The notes under the pieces are model-generated. The model saw only the letters and a program-made list of their open reading frames with translations. It was not told the DNA's origin and searched no databases. From positions 3,533,501 to 3,597,500 of the forward strand of contig NZ_CP085636.1 of assembly GCF_027571385.1 (NCBI RefSeq): DNA of 64,000 bases, given 5' to 3'. Both the position numbers and the translations under genes were made by a program. This DNA comes from Shewanella sp. MTB7 (GTDB lineage Bacteria; Pseudomonadota; Gammaproteobacteria; Enterobacterales; Shewanellaceae). This document shows, piece after piece, positions 1 to 7,573 of the stretch (the stretch's first letter is position 1; every line of letters starts with the position of its first letter).

Positions 1-7
1 ACAGCCC
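1..7 (-). tRNA. tRNA-Lys, 5' end only (cut by window edge)
   Basis: The first seven bases equal the last seven bases of the complete tRNA-Lys copy at 197-272, so this is the 5' acceptor strand (GGGCTGT) of a further tRNA-Lys on the minus strand whose body lies left of the window. The flanking linker that follows is also the same as the one right of 272. The array therefore continues outside the window. Confidence 0.8.
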
Positions 8-65
8 TTCTGGTACTTAGCTTCTGAATTCATCTACTGTAGAAGTAAATCCACTGTCAGAAAAG

Positions 66-186
66 TGGTGGGCCGTGAAGGATTCGAACCTTCGACCAAT
101 GTGATAGTTAAGAGTAAAGCCAACTGTGCTCTGATTAAAAAGCAGCAACTGAGCAATTCCTTATCTACCCTCCGTTATTTAGCCAC
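66..186 (-). pseudogene. decayed tRNA-Lys-like unit 1
   Basis: A 121-bp unit. Read on the minus strand, its 3' part keeps an intact tRNA-Lys T arm (GAAGG/CCTTC around TTCGAAT), the acceptor 3' strand and an encoded CCA. The anticodon region is broken by inserted bases (CTTTACTCTTAAC where the real gene has CTTTTAAC), the D loop is enlarged, and no 5' acceptor strand complementary to ACGGCCC is present. It should not fold as a tRNA. Five more copies of the same length recur in the array. Confidence 0.75.
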
Positions 187-196
187 TCAGAGAAAG

Positions 197-272
197 TGGT
201 GGGCTGTGAAGGATTCGAACCTTCGACCAATTGGTTAAAAGCCAACTGCTCTACCGACTGAGCTAACAGCCC
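197..272 (-). tRNA. tRNA-Lys (TTT), copy with GGGCTGT acceptor
   Basis: A 76-nt tRNA including encoded CCA. On the minus strand it starts GGGCTGT, has a D arm GCTC...GAGC, anticodon arm TTGGCTTTTAACCAA with anticodon TTT, a T arm GAAGG/CCTTC and ends ACAGCCCACCA. Acceptor pair 5:68 is T-A instead of the C-G in most copies, with both sides changed, so the stem is intact. The copy at 860-935 and the edge copy share this variant. Confidence 0.96.
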
Positions 273-329
273 TTCTGGTACTTAGCTTCTGAATTCATCT
301 ACTTGAAAGTAGATCCACTGTCAGAAAAG

Positions 330-405
330 TGGTGGGCCGTGAAGGATTCGAACCTTCGACCAATTGGTTAAAAGCCAACTGCTCTACCGACTGAGCTAAC
401 GGCCC
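330..405 (-). tRNA. tRNA-Lys (TTT)
   Basis: A 76-nt tRNA with encoded CCA, starting GGGCCGT and ending ACGGCCCACCA on the minus strand; anticodon TTT in the loop CTTTTAA. It starts only 133 bp from the preceding complete copy because no decayed unit separates them; the linker between is 57 bp. Confidence 0.97.
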
Positions 406-463
406 ATCTAGTATTACATCTCTGAATTCATCTACTGTAGAAGCAAATCCACTGTCAGAAAAG

Positions 464-584
464 TGGTCGACCGTGAAGGATTTGAACCTTCGAGCAATGT
501 GGTCGTTAAGAGTAAAGCCAACTGTGCTCTGATTAAAAAGCAGCGACTGAGCAATTCCTTATCTACCCTCTGTTATTTAGCCAC
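464..584 (-). pseudogene. decayed tRNA-Lys-like unit 2
   Basis: Same 121-bp architecture as the unit at 66-186. It carries further changes in the T arm and acceptor region (CGACCG in place of GGGCCG next to the discriminator, and TCGAGCAATG where others have TCGACCAATG on the plus strand), so even the tRNA-like 3' domain is drifting. No 5' acceptor strand. Confidence 0.75.
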
Positions 585-594
585 TCAGAGAAAG

Positions 595-670
595 TGGTGG
601 GCCGTGAAGGATTCGAACCTTCGACCAATTGGTTAAAAGCCAACTGCTCTACCGACTGAGCTAACGGCCC
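595..670 (-). tRNA. tRNA-Lys (TTT)
   Basis: A 76-nt tRNA identical by eye to the copy at 330-405: GGGCCGT start, anticodon TTT, T arm GAAGG/CCTTC, encoded CCA. Starts exactly 265 bp after the previous complete copy. Confidence 0.97.
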
Positions 671-728
671 ATCTAGTATTACATCTCTGAATTCATCTAC
701 TGTAGAAGTAAATCCACTGTCAGAAAAG

Positions 729-849
729 TGGTCGGCCGTGAAGGATTTGAACCTTCGACCAATGTGGTCGTTAAGAGTAAAGTCAACTGTGCTCTGATTA
801 AAAAGCAGCGACTGAGCAATTCCTTATCTACCCTCCGTTATTTAGCCAC
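729..849 (-). pseudogene. decayed tRNA-Lys-like unit 3
   Basis: A 121-bp unit as above, with T loop TTCAAAT and an extra change in the anticodon-arm remnant (GTTGACTTTAC instead of GTTGGCTTTAC on the minus strand). T arm and CCA remain; the 5' acceptor strand is absent. Confidence 0.75.
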
Positions 850-859
850 TCAGAGAAAG

Positions 860-935
860 TGGTGGGCTGTGAAGGATTCGAACCTTCGACCAATTGGTTA
901 AAAGCCAACTGCTCTACCGACTGAGCTAACAGCCC
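860..935 (-). tRNA. tRNA-Lys (TTT), copy with GGGCTGT acceptor
   Basis: A 76-nt tRNA of the GGGCTGT/ACAGCCC acceptor type, otherwise matching the common copies; anticodon TTT; encoded CCA. The linker on its 5' side (CTTCTGGTACTTAG on the plus strand) is also the rarer type seen after 1-7 and 272, so acceptor variant and linker travel together. Confidence 0.96.
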
Positions 936-993
936 TTCTGGTACTTAGCTTCTGAATTCATCTACTGTAGAAGTAAATCCACTGTCAGAAAAG

Positions 994-1069
994 TGGTGGG
1001 CCGTGAAGGATTCGAACCTTCGACCAATTGGTTAAAAGCCAACTGCTCTACCGACTGAGCTAACGGCCC
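994..1069 (-). tRNA. tRNA-Lys (TTT)
   Basis: A 76-nt tRNA of the common GGGCCGT type with encoded CCA and anticodon TTT. It follows the 860 copy after 134 bp with no decayed unit between. Confidence 0.97.
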
Positions 1070-1127
1070 ATCTAGTATTACATCTCTGAATTCATCTACT
1101 GTAGAAGTAAATCCACTCTCAGAAAAG

Positions 1128-1248
1128 TGGTCGGCCATGAAAGTTTCGAGCCTTCGACCAATGTGATAGTTAAGAGTAAAGCCAACTGTGCTCTAATTAA
1201 AAAGCAGCGATTGAGCAATTCCTTATCTACCCTCCGTTATTTAGCCAC
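1128..1248 (-). pseudogene. decayed tRNA-Lys-like unit 4
   Basis: A 121-bp unit. Its T-arm region reads GGCCATGAAAGTTTCGAGCC on the plus strand, so the T stem pairing is disturbed compared with the functional genes. A twin with the same changes sits at 1393-1513, indicating recent duplication of this decayed form. Confidence 0.75.
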
Positions 1249-1258
1249 TCAGAGAAAG

Positions 1259-1334
1259 TGGTGGGCCGTGAAGGATTCGAACCTTCGACCAATTGGTTAA
1301 AAGCCAACTGCTCTACCGACTGAGCTAACGGCCC
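1259..1334 (-). tRNA. tRNA-Lys (TTT)
   Basis: A 76-nt tRNA, GGGCCGT start, anticodon TTT, encoded CCA; 265 bp from the neighbouring complete copies on both sides. Confidence 0.97.
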
Positions 1335-1392
1335 ATCTAGTATTACATCTCTGAATTCATCTACTGTAGAAGTAAATCCACTGTCAGAAAAG

Positions 1393-1513
1393 TGGTCGGC
1401 CATGAAAGTTTCGAGCCTTCGACCAATGTGATAGTTAAGAGTAAAGCCAACTGTGCTCTGATTAAAAAGCAGCGACTGAGCAATTCCTTATCTACCCTCT
1501 GTTATTTAGCCAC
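1393..1513 (-). pseudogene. decayed tRNA-Lys-like unit 5
   Basis: A 121-bp unit nearly identical to the one at 1128-1248, including the same T-arm substitutions; it differs at a few positions such as CTGATTAAA versus CTAATTAAA. Not expected to yield a tRNA. Confidence 0.75.
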
Positions 1514-1523
1514 TCAGAGAAAG

Positions 1524-1599
1524 TGGTGGGCCGTGAAGGATTCGAACCTTCGACCAATTGGTTAAAAGCCAACTGCTCTACCGACTGAGCTAACGGCCC
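1524..1599 (-). tRNA. tRNA-Lys (TTT)
   Basis: A 76-nt tRNA of the common type with anticodon TTT and encoded CCA; spacing 265 bp to the next copy. Confidence 0.97.
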
Positions 1600-1657
1600 A
1601 TCTAGTATTACATCTCTGAATTCATCTACTGTAGAAGTAAATCCACTGTCAGAAAAG

Positions 1658-1778
1658 TGGTTGGCCGTGAAGAATTTGAACCTTCGACCAATGTGGTAGT
1701 TAAGAGTAAAGCCAACTGTGCTCTGATTAAAAAGCAGCGACTGAGCAATTCCTTATCTACCCTCTGTTATTTAGCCAC
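1658..1778 (-). pseudogene. decayed tRNA-Lys-like unit 6
   Basis: A 121-bp unit with TTGGCCGTGAAGAATTTGAACC on the plus strand at its T-arm/acceptor side, a change that weakens the T stem. It is the copy nearest the array promoter, so it would be transcribed directly behind the first tRNA. Confidence 0.75.
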
Positions 1779-1788
1779 TCAGAGAAAG

Positions 1789-1864
1789 TGGTGGGCCGTG
1801 AAGGATTCGAACCTTCGACCAATTGGTTAAAAGCCAACTGCTCTACCGACTGAGCTAACGGCCC
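1789..1864 (-). tRNA. tRNA-Lys (TTT), first gene of the array transcript
   Basis: A 76-nt tRNA of the common type, anticodon TTT, encoded CCA. It is promoter-proximal on the minus strand; about 80 nt of leader separates it from the predicted transcription start. A lysine tRNA cluster just downstream of cpoB/ybgF matches the well-known arrangement in Escherichia coli. Confidence 0.97.
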
Positions 1865-1952
1865 ATCTTTGTTCCTAAGAACAAGTCACTAGTTACATCC
1901 TAAAGAACACTAACTTAGCGCCTCAAGCGACTCTGCCGCTCTAAGGGCGCCT

Positions 1953-1980
1953 ATAATACCTTTTTCATCTTCGCATGCAA
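1953..1980 (-). promoter_or_regulatory. sigma-70 promoter of the tRNA-Lys array
   Basis: On the minus strand TTGCAT (1975-1980) and TATTAT (1953-1958) are separated by 16 bp, and the -10 box is followed by the GC-rich stretch AGGCGCCC. A GC-rich discriminator is typical of stable-RNA promoters under stringent control. No other promoter of this quality is seen between the tRNA copies. Confidence 0.65.
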
Positions 1981-2051
1981 GTGCATTTTATCTATTTCTT
2001 GCCGTTTGAATGAAAAACAGACTAGTAGTATGTTTTTCGTTTCAAATCAGA

Positions 2052-2774
2052 TTAAAGAGCATTCAACTGCTGCTGAGCTATCCTTGCCGCTGCGCTGTTC
2101 GCGTACTCTTTTAGCACTCTTTGATAATAAATTTTCGCAGAACCAGGATTACCGGTCTTTTCAGCAATCATTCCCAACTTAACTAGACTATCACTGCGCT
2201 TATTCGATTCTTTAAAATTTTCAACCACAGTGTTAAACGCTTCTTTGGCTGAACCAAACTCGCCTTTATTATATAAAAGCTGGCCTAGCCAATAATTCGC
2301 ATTGGCTGAATATGTTGAATTAGGATAATTTTTAGTAAATGCACTAAAAGCAGGAATCGCCTCATCATATTTCTTTTGCTTGAGCACTAAGTTAAGTGCA
2401 TGCTCATAACTACCTGTTTCACTCAATGTTAGAGACGAACCTGAAGACGGTGTTGAAGAGCTAACAACTTGGGCGGGTTTTACTGATAGGTTAGCTATAT
2501 CATCATAAAGCTGACGCTGACGTTGTAGCATCTGTTCAATTTGATAGTTCTGCTGTTCGGCAATACCTCGAAGGTCTAACACCTCTTGTTGTAAAGTATC
2601 AAGCTGCTGTTGGGTCTGAAATTCAGATTGCTGCTTGGCTTTTAAAATCCTTTCTAAACGTGCAACTCTATCATCAGTTGAACCACCGGATATATCTGCA
2701 ACCGGGGCCGGTGCAGCGGTTACTGCACCGATACTGAGAAGAATTGCCGCACTTAATACGGCATTTTTCATCAT
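2052..2774 (-). CDS. cpoB: cell division coordinator CpoB (Tol-Pal periplasmic TPR protein)
   Basis: Periplasmic partner of TolA that coordinates outer-membrane constriction with peptidoglycan synthesis at the septum. The 240-residue product has a signal peptide (about residues 1-20, ending near TAAPAPVADIS), a glutamine-rich coiled coil (about 35-95), a Ser/Thr/Pro linker and a C-terminal TPR region (about 120-240; motifs YEHALNLVLKQKKYDEAI and YWLGQLLYNKGEFGSAKEAF). I chose the ATG at 2774 because AGG lies about nine bases upstream; an in-frame TTG precedes it. It is the last gene of the tol-pal operon, with pal 32 bp upstream. Family length is about 250-260 residues, so it is complete. Confidence 0.95.
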   Translation of the reverse strand: MMKNAVLSAAILLSIGAVTAAPAPVADISGGSTDDRVARLERILKAKQQSEFQTQQQLDTLQQEVLDLRGIAEQQNYQIEQMLQRQRQLYDDIANLSVKPAQVVSSSTPSSGSSLTLSETGSYEHALNLVLKQKKYDEAIPAFSAFTKNYPNSTYSANANYWLGQLLYNKGEFGSAKEAFNTVVENFKESNKRSDSLVKLGMIAEKTGNPGSAKIYYQRVLKEYANSAAARIAQQQLNAL

Positions 2775-2806
2775 CAATCTTTACCTACACTCTTTTACTT
2801 ACAAGA

Positions 2807-3343
2807 TTAGTAAACCAGTACAGCTCTACGATTAACCGCAAAACCATCGTCAGTACGAGTCATATCCAGTGGTTTCTCTTCGCCATAACTCACAATACTC
2901 ATTTGACTAGGTAATACACCCATGCCTTGTAAGTACTTAGCCACAGCCTTTGCACGTCTCTCACCTAACGCTATATTGTACTCAGGTGTTCCACGCTCAT
3001 CAGCATGACCTTCGATCATAACACGCACATTTGGATGCTCAATAAGGTACTCACCATGTGCTTGTAGCACTTCAGCGAATTGAGTCGATACTGAACTGCG
3101 ATCAAAATCAAAATAGATAATATGTTCTTTACGCAGTTCTTGATACTTGAGGCGTTGCTGCTCTTGAGGCGTAAGCACTGGTGCAACACCACCAGTCTCT
3201 ACACCGCCTGTAGCAAGTTCGCCTCCTGAGTTTGAGTTAGAGCTAGTTGCATCAGTTTCAGAATCTGAAGTTGAGCTACATGCGCTAATAGCCATCATAG
3301 GAATTGCAACCAACATTGCTTTAAACAGCTTATTGAGATCCAT
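2807..3343 (-). CDS. pal: peptidoglycan-associated lipoprotein Pal
   Basis: Outer-membrane lipoprotein that anchors the outer membrane to peptidoglycan and exchanges partners with TolB. The product has a lipoprotein signal with lipobox AISAC (Cys at about residue 22), a Ser/Asn/Gly-rich linker and an OmpA-like domain containing IYFDFDRSSV and the peptidoglycan-binding segment GHADERGTPEYNIALGERRA. An upstream in-frame extension exists, but the ATG at 3343 is preceded by AAGGATTTAACA, a good ribosome site, and gives the expected 178-residue precursor. It follows tolB by 35 bp on the same strand. Confidence 0.96.
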   Translation of the reverse strand: MDLNKLFKAMLVAIPMMAISACSSTSDSETDATSSNSNSGGELATGGVETGGVAPVLTPQEQQRLKYQELRKEHIIYFDFDRSSVSTQFAEVLQAHGEYLIEHPNVRVMIEGHADERGTPEYNIALGERRAKAVAKYLQGMGVLPSQMSIVSYGEEKPLDMTRTDDGFAVNRRAVLVY

Positions 3344-3378
3344 TGTTAAATCCTTAATTTTCTTTATTGTTAAAATAG

Positions 3379-4707
3379 TTATAGAAATGGTGACCAAGAG
3401 GGTGACTTCACCTCCCCTTGACCTGCAGGCAGTCTGGCCTTAAATCGTCCATCCGTTGAAACTGCTGCTAAAACTTGCTTTCCTTGATAAGTAGTCCCGT
3501 AGATAACCATTGTGCCGTTTGGTGCAACACTTGGTGACTCATCGAGACGAGTAGACGTTAACACTTGCATAAAGCGAGTTTCGAAATCCATGCGGGCAAT
3601 ATTAAACTTACCTTGGGTACGGTTAACAAATATCATACTTCGGCCATCCGGTGAAACTGAACCACCGAGATTCCATTCGCCCTCGAACGTTATTCTTTGT
3701 ACTTTACCTGATGCCAATGCCACCTTGTATATCTGCGGACGTCCACCACGCTCAGAAGTAAAGATAAGCGACTTTCCATCGGGAAACCATGACGCTTCAG
3801 TATCGATAGCATAGTGATTGGTGACTCGTTTCAATGCTTTCGTTTCAATATCTACAACATAGATCTCTGGTTGACCATCTTTAGATAACGTCAAAGCCAG
3901 TTTCTTCCCATCAGGAGAAAATACCGGAGCACCATTGATACCATCATGGCTGGTTATTTTAGATCGAAGTTGTGTATAGATGTTCTGAACAAAGATTTCA
4001 GCTTTCTTATTTTCAAAACTCACGTAAGCCAGTTTACTTCCATCCGGAGACCAGGAGGGAGACATTAAGGGCTCAGGAGACCGCAACAGCATTTTCTCGT
4101 TATAACCATCATAATCTGAGATCATCAGGTGATACGGAGACTTCTCTCCATGCTTGACCACAACATAAGCGATACGAGTTAAGAAGGCACCACGTATTCC
4201 CGTCAGTTTTTCATAAACAATGTCGCTGATCCTATGACCATATTGACGAAATTGAGCCAATGAGATCACCGTCTCACGGCTATCAATTAAGTAGTCACTG
4301 TTTGACTGTGGACCCGCACCCGACTGCATCTGAGCTTTAATTAAATCGACTAATTCAAAATTAACTAAAAACTGATCCGGTCCCATAGGTTTAACTGAAC
4401 CCATAACCACAGCCTCAGCTGTGACATTGGACCACTGTTTAGGCACAAACTGCGAGACATTAGAGATATTACGCTGCGGTAAACTCAACTCATCTGATGG
4501 CTTAAACGTTCCACTTCGAGCCAGATCTGACATAACAACATCTGAGATCTGTTGCGGCATAGGCCCCTGCCCTAGCCAAACAAAAGGGATCACAGCAATA
4601 GGACGCGCCTCATCGATTCCTTGTGTGATCACAATATCCAATGCAGATCTTGCCGGCATACTCATAACAACCAACCCTAGAAAGAGCCATTTACCCAAAG
4701 TCTTCAT
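3379..4707 (-). CDS. tolB: Tol-Pal system protein TolB
   Basis: Periplasmic beta-propeller that binds Pal and TolA. The 442-residue product has a signal peptide (about 1-21, ending ARSA), an N-terminal alpha/beta domain (about 22-165) and a six-bladed WD40-like propeller with repeated signatures such as [32 protein letters not shown] and [14 protein letters not shown]. Length is normal for TolB. It lies 9 bp downstream of tolA, which suggests co-transcription and coupled translation. Confidence 0.97.
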   Translation of the reverse strand: MKTLGKWLFLGLVVMSMPARSALDIVITQGIDEARPIAVIPFVWLGQGPMPQQISDVVMSDLARSGTFKPSDELSLPQRNISNVSQFVPKQWSNVTAEAVVMGSVKPMGPDQFLVNFELVDLIKAQMQSGAGPQSNSDYLIDSRETVISLAQFRQYGHRISDIVYEKLTGIRGAFLTRIAYVVVKHGEKSPYHLMISDYDGYNEKMLLRSPEPLMSPSWSPDGSKLAYVSFENKKAEIFVQNIYTQLRSKITSHDGINGAPVFSPDGKKLALTLSKDGQPEIYVVDIETKALKRVTNHYAIDTEASWFPDGKSLIFTSERGGRPQIYKVALASGKVQRITFEGEWNLGGSVSPDGRSMIFVNRTQGKFNIARMDFETRFMQVLTSTRLDESPSVAPNGTMVIYGTTYQGKQVLAAVSTDGRFKARLPAGQGEVKSPSWSPFL

Positions 4708-4716
4708 AGGACTCCT

Positions 4717-5652
4717 TTAATTAAATTCTGGTCTATAAATTATGTTTAGTTCTTTTAATTTATCATAAACATCTGGCTCACTAGATATCGGTAAGCGTTG
4801 AACTTTTTGTATAGCGGCTTGAGTTGCCCGACATAAAACAGGATCACCATCCACAATTCTACTCGATGTAACAAACCCATCCTTCGCAAGCCTGACCCAA
4901 ACTTTACAACTCTTTCCTCGCATAGAGTCTTCTTGTTGAACATTACGGGAAATTGTCGCAACAATCATACTGGTATAACGTTGCACTTCAGACATAACTT
5001 GCTTATTGCGCGTCTGTGATAATGAAGCCTGTTCTGCGGCCAGCGCATCTTGCATCATCTGTTCTTGCTGCTTACGTGCTAGTTCTTCAGCCTTACGTTT
5101 ACGCTCAACTTCAGCTTTACGTTTACGTTCATCGGCCATTTTCTTTGCAGCAAGCTCCTCTTTCTTTCGCTTCTCAACAGCCTTTTTAGCAGCCTCTTCT
5201 GAAGCTTGGCGCTCTTTCTCTTTCTGTTTCCGTTCAACTTCTGCTTTTTGAGCAAGTTCCTTAGCCTGTTTTTCTTTCTGCTGAGCGACCTTGGCAGCAG
5301 CATTGGCGTTTTTAGTCTCAAGCTCTTTTTGTTTACGTTGCAGTTCAAGCTTTTTAATCTGAGCTTGCTCTCTTTCTCGCTCTTGACGAGCTTGTTTCGC
5401 TTTACGCTCTAGCTCATCTTGTCTAGCTTTCTCTTTTCGTTCAGTCTCTTTCTTTTCAGCTTTTAAGCGCTCAACGTGCTGTGCAACTTTGTTCTGATCA
5501 ACGACAACCGCTTGCATTACTGGTGCATTCGTGTGAATTTGAGGTTTAGGTTTTTCTGAAAAATCGACACCCATAATGAGAATAACTAGCACGCCAATAT
5601 GAATGCCAGCTGAAATAACTAAAGGTAATGTCATATCTGATTTCAACGCCAC
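4717..5652 (-). CDS. tolA: TolA, energy-transducing inner-membrane protein
   Basis: TolA spans the periplasm and passes proton-motive force from TolQR to the TolB-Pal complex. The 311-residue product has one N-terminal membrane segment (about 11-28, LPLVISAGIHIGVLVILIMG), a long Lys/Glu/Ala-rich helical domain (about 55-205) and a globular C-terminal domain (about 215-311) with the conserved KSCKVWVRLAKDGFV and DPVLCRATQAAI segments, which carry two cysteines. The helical domain is shorter than in E. coli TolA (421 residues total). It lies 3 bp downstream of tolR. Confidence 0.95.
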   Translation of the reverse strand: MALKSDMTLPLVISAGIHIGVLVILIMGVDFSEKPKPQIHTNAPVMQAVVVDQNKVAQHVERLKAEKKETERKEKARQDELERKAKQARQEREREQAQIKKLELQRKQKELETKNANAAAKVAQQKEKQAKELAQKAEVERKQKEKERQASEEAAKKAVEKRKKEELAAKKMADERKRKAEVERKRKAEELARKQQEQMMQDALAAEQASLSQTRNKQVMSEVQRYTSMIVATISRNVQQEDSMRGKSCKVWVRLAKDGFVTSSRIVDGDPVLCRATQAAIQKVQRLPISSEPDVYDKLKELNIIYRPEFN

Positions 5653-5655
5653 CAG

Positions 5656-6090
5656 CTACTCCTTTGGTGAATCGGTCATCAAGCCAACGGAAGGCACACC
5701 TGCACCTTGCAATGTTACCATTAGCTGGATCACTTTTTCATAAGCAATGCTTCTATCGGCTTTCACTACAACGGGACGTTCAGGCTCAAGTTGTATAATC
5801 GCACCAACACGTATCGCAATCTCTTCAAGATCTAACGTTTCACGAGAGCTTGAACTACCTACATCAAGAAAATAATCACCATCAGCATCAATTGAAGCCA
5901 CTACTGGGGGCTTACTGTCTGCGGCTAAGGCTTCTGATTGTGCTTGTGGAAGATCAACTTTAACCCCTTGGGTTACAATTGGTGCTGTCACCATAAAAAT
6001 GATAAGCAACACCAACATAACGTCGATATAGGGCACGACATTGATCTCAGCTACCGGACGCCGGCGTTTGCGCTGATAACCCTGCTGCAT
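5656..6090 (-). CDS. tolR: TolR, proton-channel subunit
   Basis: ExbD-family partner of TolQ. The 144-residue product has one membrane segment (about 20-40) carrying the conserved protonatable Asp in the sequence VVPYIDVMLVLLIIFMV, followed by a periplasmic domain ending in the conserved VIQLMVTLQGAGVPSVGLMT region. Its ATG shares one base with the tolQ stop codon (TAATG arrangement), indicating translational coupling. Confidence 0.96.
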   Translation of the reverse strand: MQQGYQRKRRRPVAEINVVPYIDVMLVLLIIFMVTAPIVTQGVKVDLPQAQSEALAADSKPPVVASIDADGDYFLDVGSSSSRETLDLEEIAIRVGAIIQLEPERPVVVKADRSIAYEKVIQLMVTLQGAGVPSVGLMTDSPKE

Positions 6091-6779
6091 TATGCCTCTT
6101 CCTTTTCGCTGTAGGCTTGACGATGTAAGATGCTGGAGAACTCCTCCATAAAGTTCGCATATGACATTTCGATCTTATCAACTTGTGTAGAGAAACGGTT
6201 ATAGGCGATAACAGCAGGAATCGCAGCAAATAGTCCCATTGCCGTAGCGATAAGCGCCTCTGCAATACCGGGGGCCACCATCGCTAAGGTGGCATTTTCA
6301 ACGGCGCCGAGCGCAATAAATGAGTTCATGATCCCCCATACAGTACCAAACAGACCAATATAGGGACTGGTAGAACCTATCGTGGCCAACAAAGGTAGGT
6401 GAGTTTCTAATTTTTCCATCTCTCTTGAAAGTGAGACTCTCATGGCTCGATAACTGCCATCCATCACAGCATCAGGTACTCTACTATTTAATTTGCTTAA
6501 TCTGGCATATTCTTTAAAACCAGCATGAAACAATACCTCTAAGCCTGTATTGCTATCTTGTCTGGCTGACAATTCTTTATACAATTTATTCAGATCAACA
6601 CCAGACCAAAATTTATCTTCAAATTTAAGCGCATTTTGAGACGCCGTTGACAATAATCGATGACGTTGAATAATCACTGCCCATGAAGCAATAGACAAAC
6701 TGAGTAAGGTCAACATCACAAACTTAACCAATAAACTTGCTTGTAAAAATAATCCAATAAATGAAATATCAGCTTCCAC
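6090..6779 (-). CDS. tolQ: TolQ, proton-channel subunit
   Basis: ExbB/MotA-family inner-membrane subunit that forms the motor stator with TolR. The 229-residue product shows three membrane segments (about 14-36, 135-158 and 170-190) and the family signature [22 protein letters not shown]. Length matches E. coli TolQ (230). Its start overlaps the end of ybgC by 11 bp. Confidence 0.97.
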   Translation of the reverse strand: MEADISFIGLFLQASLLVKFVMLTLLSLSIASWAVIIQRHRLLSTASQNALKFEDKFWSGVDLNKLYKELSARQDSNTGLEVLFHAGFKEYARLSKLNSRVPDAVMDGSYRAMRVSLSREMEKLETHLPLLATIGSTSPYIGLFGTVWGIMNSFIALGAVENATLAMVAPGIAEALIATAMGLFAAIPAVIAYNRFSTQVDKIEMSYANFMEEFSSILHRQAYSEKEEA

Positions 6780-7167
6780 TTTTTAACTCCTGAACAATAT
6801 TTTGGGGAATAGCTCTAGGTTTCATTCGTGACAAGGTAATACAAGCGACTAATATCTTGCCCTCACAATACACGACACCTTGCTGATCAACTAAGCGTTG
6901 CTGAAATGTCAGCGACACTTTCTTCATCTCTATGACAAGAGATTCAACAAAAAGGTCCTGTTCAAAACGTGCTGCACGACAAAAGTTAAGTTCAGCTTTC
7001 TTCACTACAAATGCAATGTCCTCAGCCAATAACTCCGTCTGCTTAACCCCTATCGCTTTTAACCACTCAGTACGGGCACGCTCAAAAAAATTAAGATAAT
7101 TTGAATGATAAACGACACCACCAGCATCGGTATCTTCGTAATAAATAGAAATAGGCCAACGAAACAT
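6769..7167 (-). CDS. ybgC: YbgC, tol-pal-associated acyl-CoA thioesterase
   Basis: Hotdog-fold thioesterase that hydrolyses acyl-CoA; in other bacteria it associates with phospholipid synthesis and heads the tol-pal operon. The 132-residue product shows the 4-hydroxybenzoyl-CoA thioesterase signature [20 protein letters not shown] near residues 9-28, with the catalytic Asp in DTDAGG. First gene of the operon ybgC-tolQ-tolR-tolA-tolB-pal-cpoB. I see no strong Shine-Dalgarno before the ATG. Confidence 0.93.
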   Translation of the reverse strand: MFRWPISIYYEDTDAGGVVYHSNYLNFFERARTEWLKAIGVKQTELLAEDIAFVVKKAELNFCRAARFEQDLFVESLVIEMKKVSLTFQQRLVDQQGVVYCEGKILVACITLSRMKPRAIPQNIVQELKSGS

Positions 7168-7281
7168 AAAAATCAGGTGCCAATCATTGAGATAAAAGAG
7201 GCCTACTATACCTATAGACTGTGCAATTGTGAATGCTTCTCAGCATCATGAGAACACTATTCAACATAAATATTTGTTCAT

Positions 7282-7306
7282 AAAAAAGAGGCGCTAACGC
7301 ACCTCT
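7282..7306 (-). terminator. minus-strand intrinsic terminator with no obvious gene
   Basis: On the minus strand GAGGTGCGTTAGCGCCTC forms a hairpin followed by six T residues. No convincing gene ends here: the minus-strand frames upstream are short and interrupted. It could insulate ybgC from upstream transcription, end an unseen small RNA, or be left over from a lost gene. Confidence 0.55.
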
Positions 7307-7561
7307 TCTGACCAATTGAAAGTTTATCTTTAAGAGTGAGTTCATCTTAGCCGAGATCTTTAAGCCAAAACGGTCGAACAAAACATCGCAACGAAAAAAA
7401 AACTTATCCCCTAGAACCTGTGAGCCTTAAAGATTAATAAACTTGTAACATGACCTACTTAATCTAAGCGCCAACCTATGCACATAATTTGCTTAACAAA
7501 TCGAAAACTCGCACTACAACTGAATTACTCAATCTAGATCACACTTTTAAGGATTAGAAAA
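7307..7561. other. intergenic region without recognised gene
   Basis: AT-rich DNA between the orphan terminator and the predicted small-RNA promoter. The minus strand has a short frame reading RPFWLKDLG before a stop near 7348, but stops appear about 20 codons upstream, so I do not call a gene. A run of nine A residues lies at about 7394-7402. Confidence 0.4.
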
Positions 7562-7567
7562 TATAAT
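7538..7567 (+). promoter_or_regulatory. promoter of predicted structured RNA
   Basis: A perfect -10 hexamer TATAAT (7562-7567) lies 18 bp downstream of ATCACA (7538-7543), a four-of-six match to the -35 consensus. Transcription would start near 7574. Confidence 0.5.
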
Positions 7568-7573
7568 GAATCA

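Noticed and set aside
1..1864. Direct repeats resembling a CRISPR array
   Set aside because: The repeats are complete tRNA-Lys genes with linkers; period is 133 or 265 bp and spacers are not unique. No cas genes nearby.
2635..2835. Plus-strand ORF opposite cpoB
   Set aside because: Antisense to cpoB with no ribosome site or family match.
5006..5412. Several plus- and minus-strand ORFs inside tolA
   Set aside because: They are frame shadows of the Lys/Glu/Ala-rich helical domain; low-complexity codons give long open frames on other frames.
7184..7381. 65-codon minus-strand ORF
   Set aside because: It reads straight through a terminator hairpin and has no family similarity or ribosome site.
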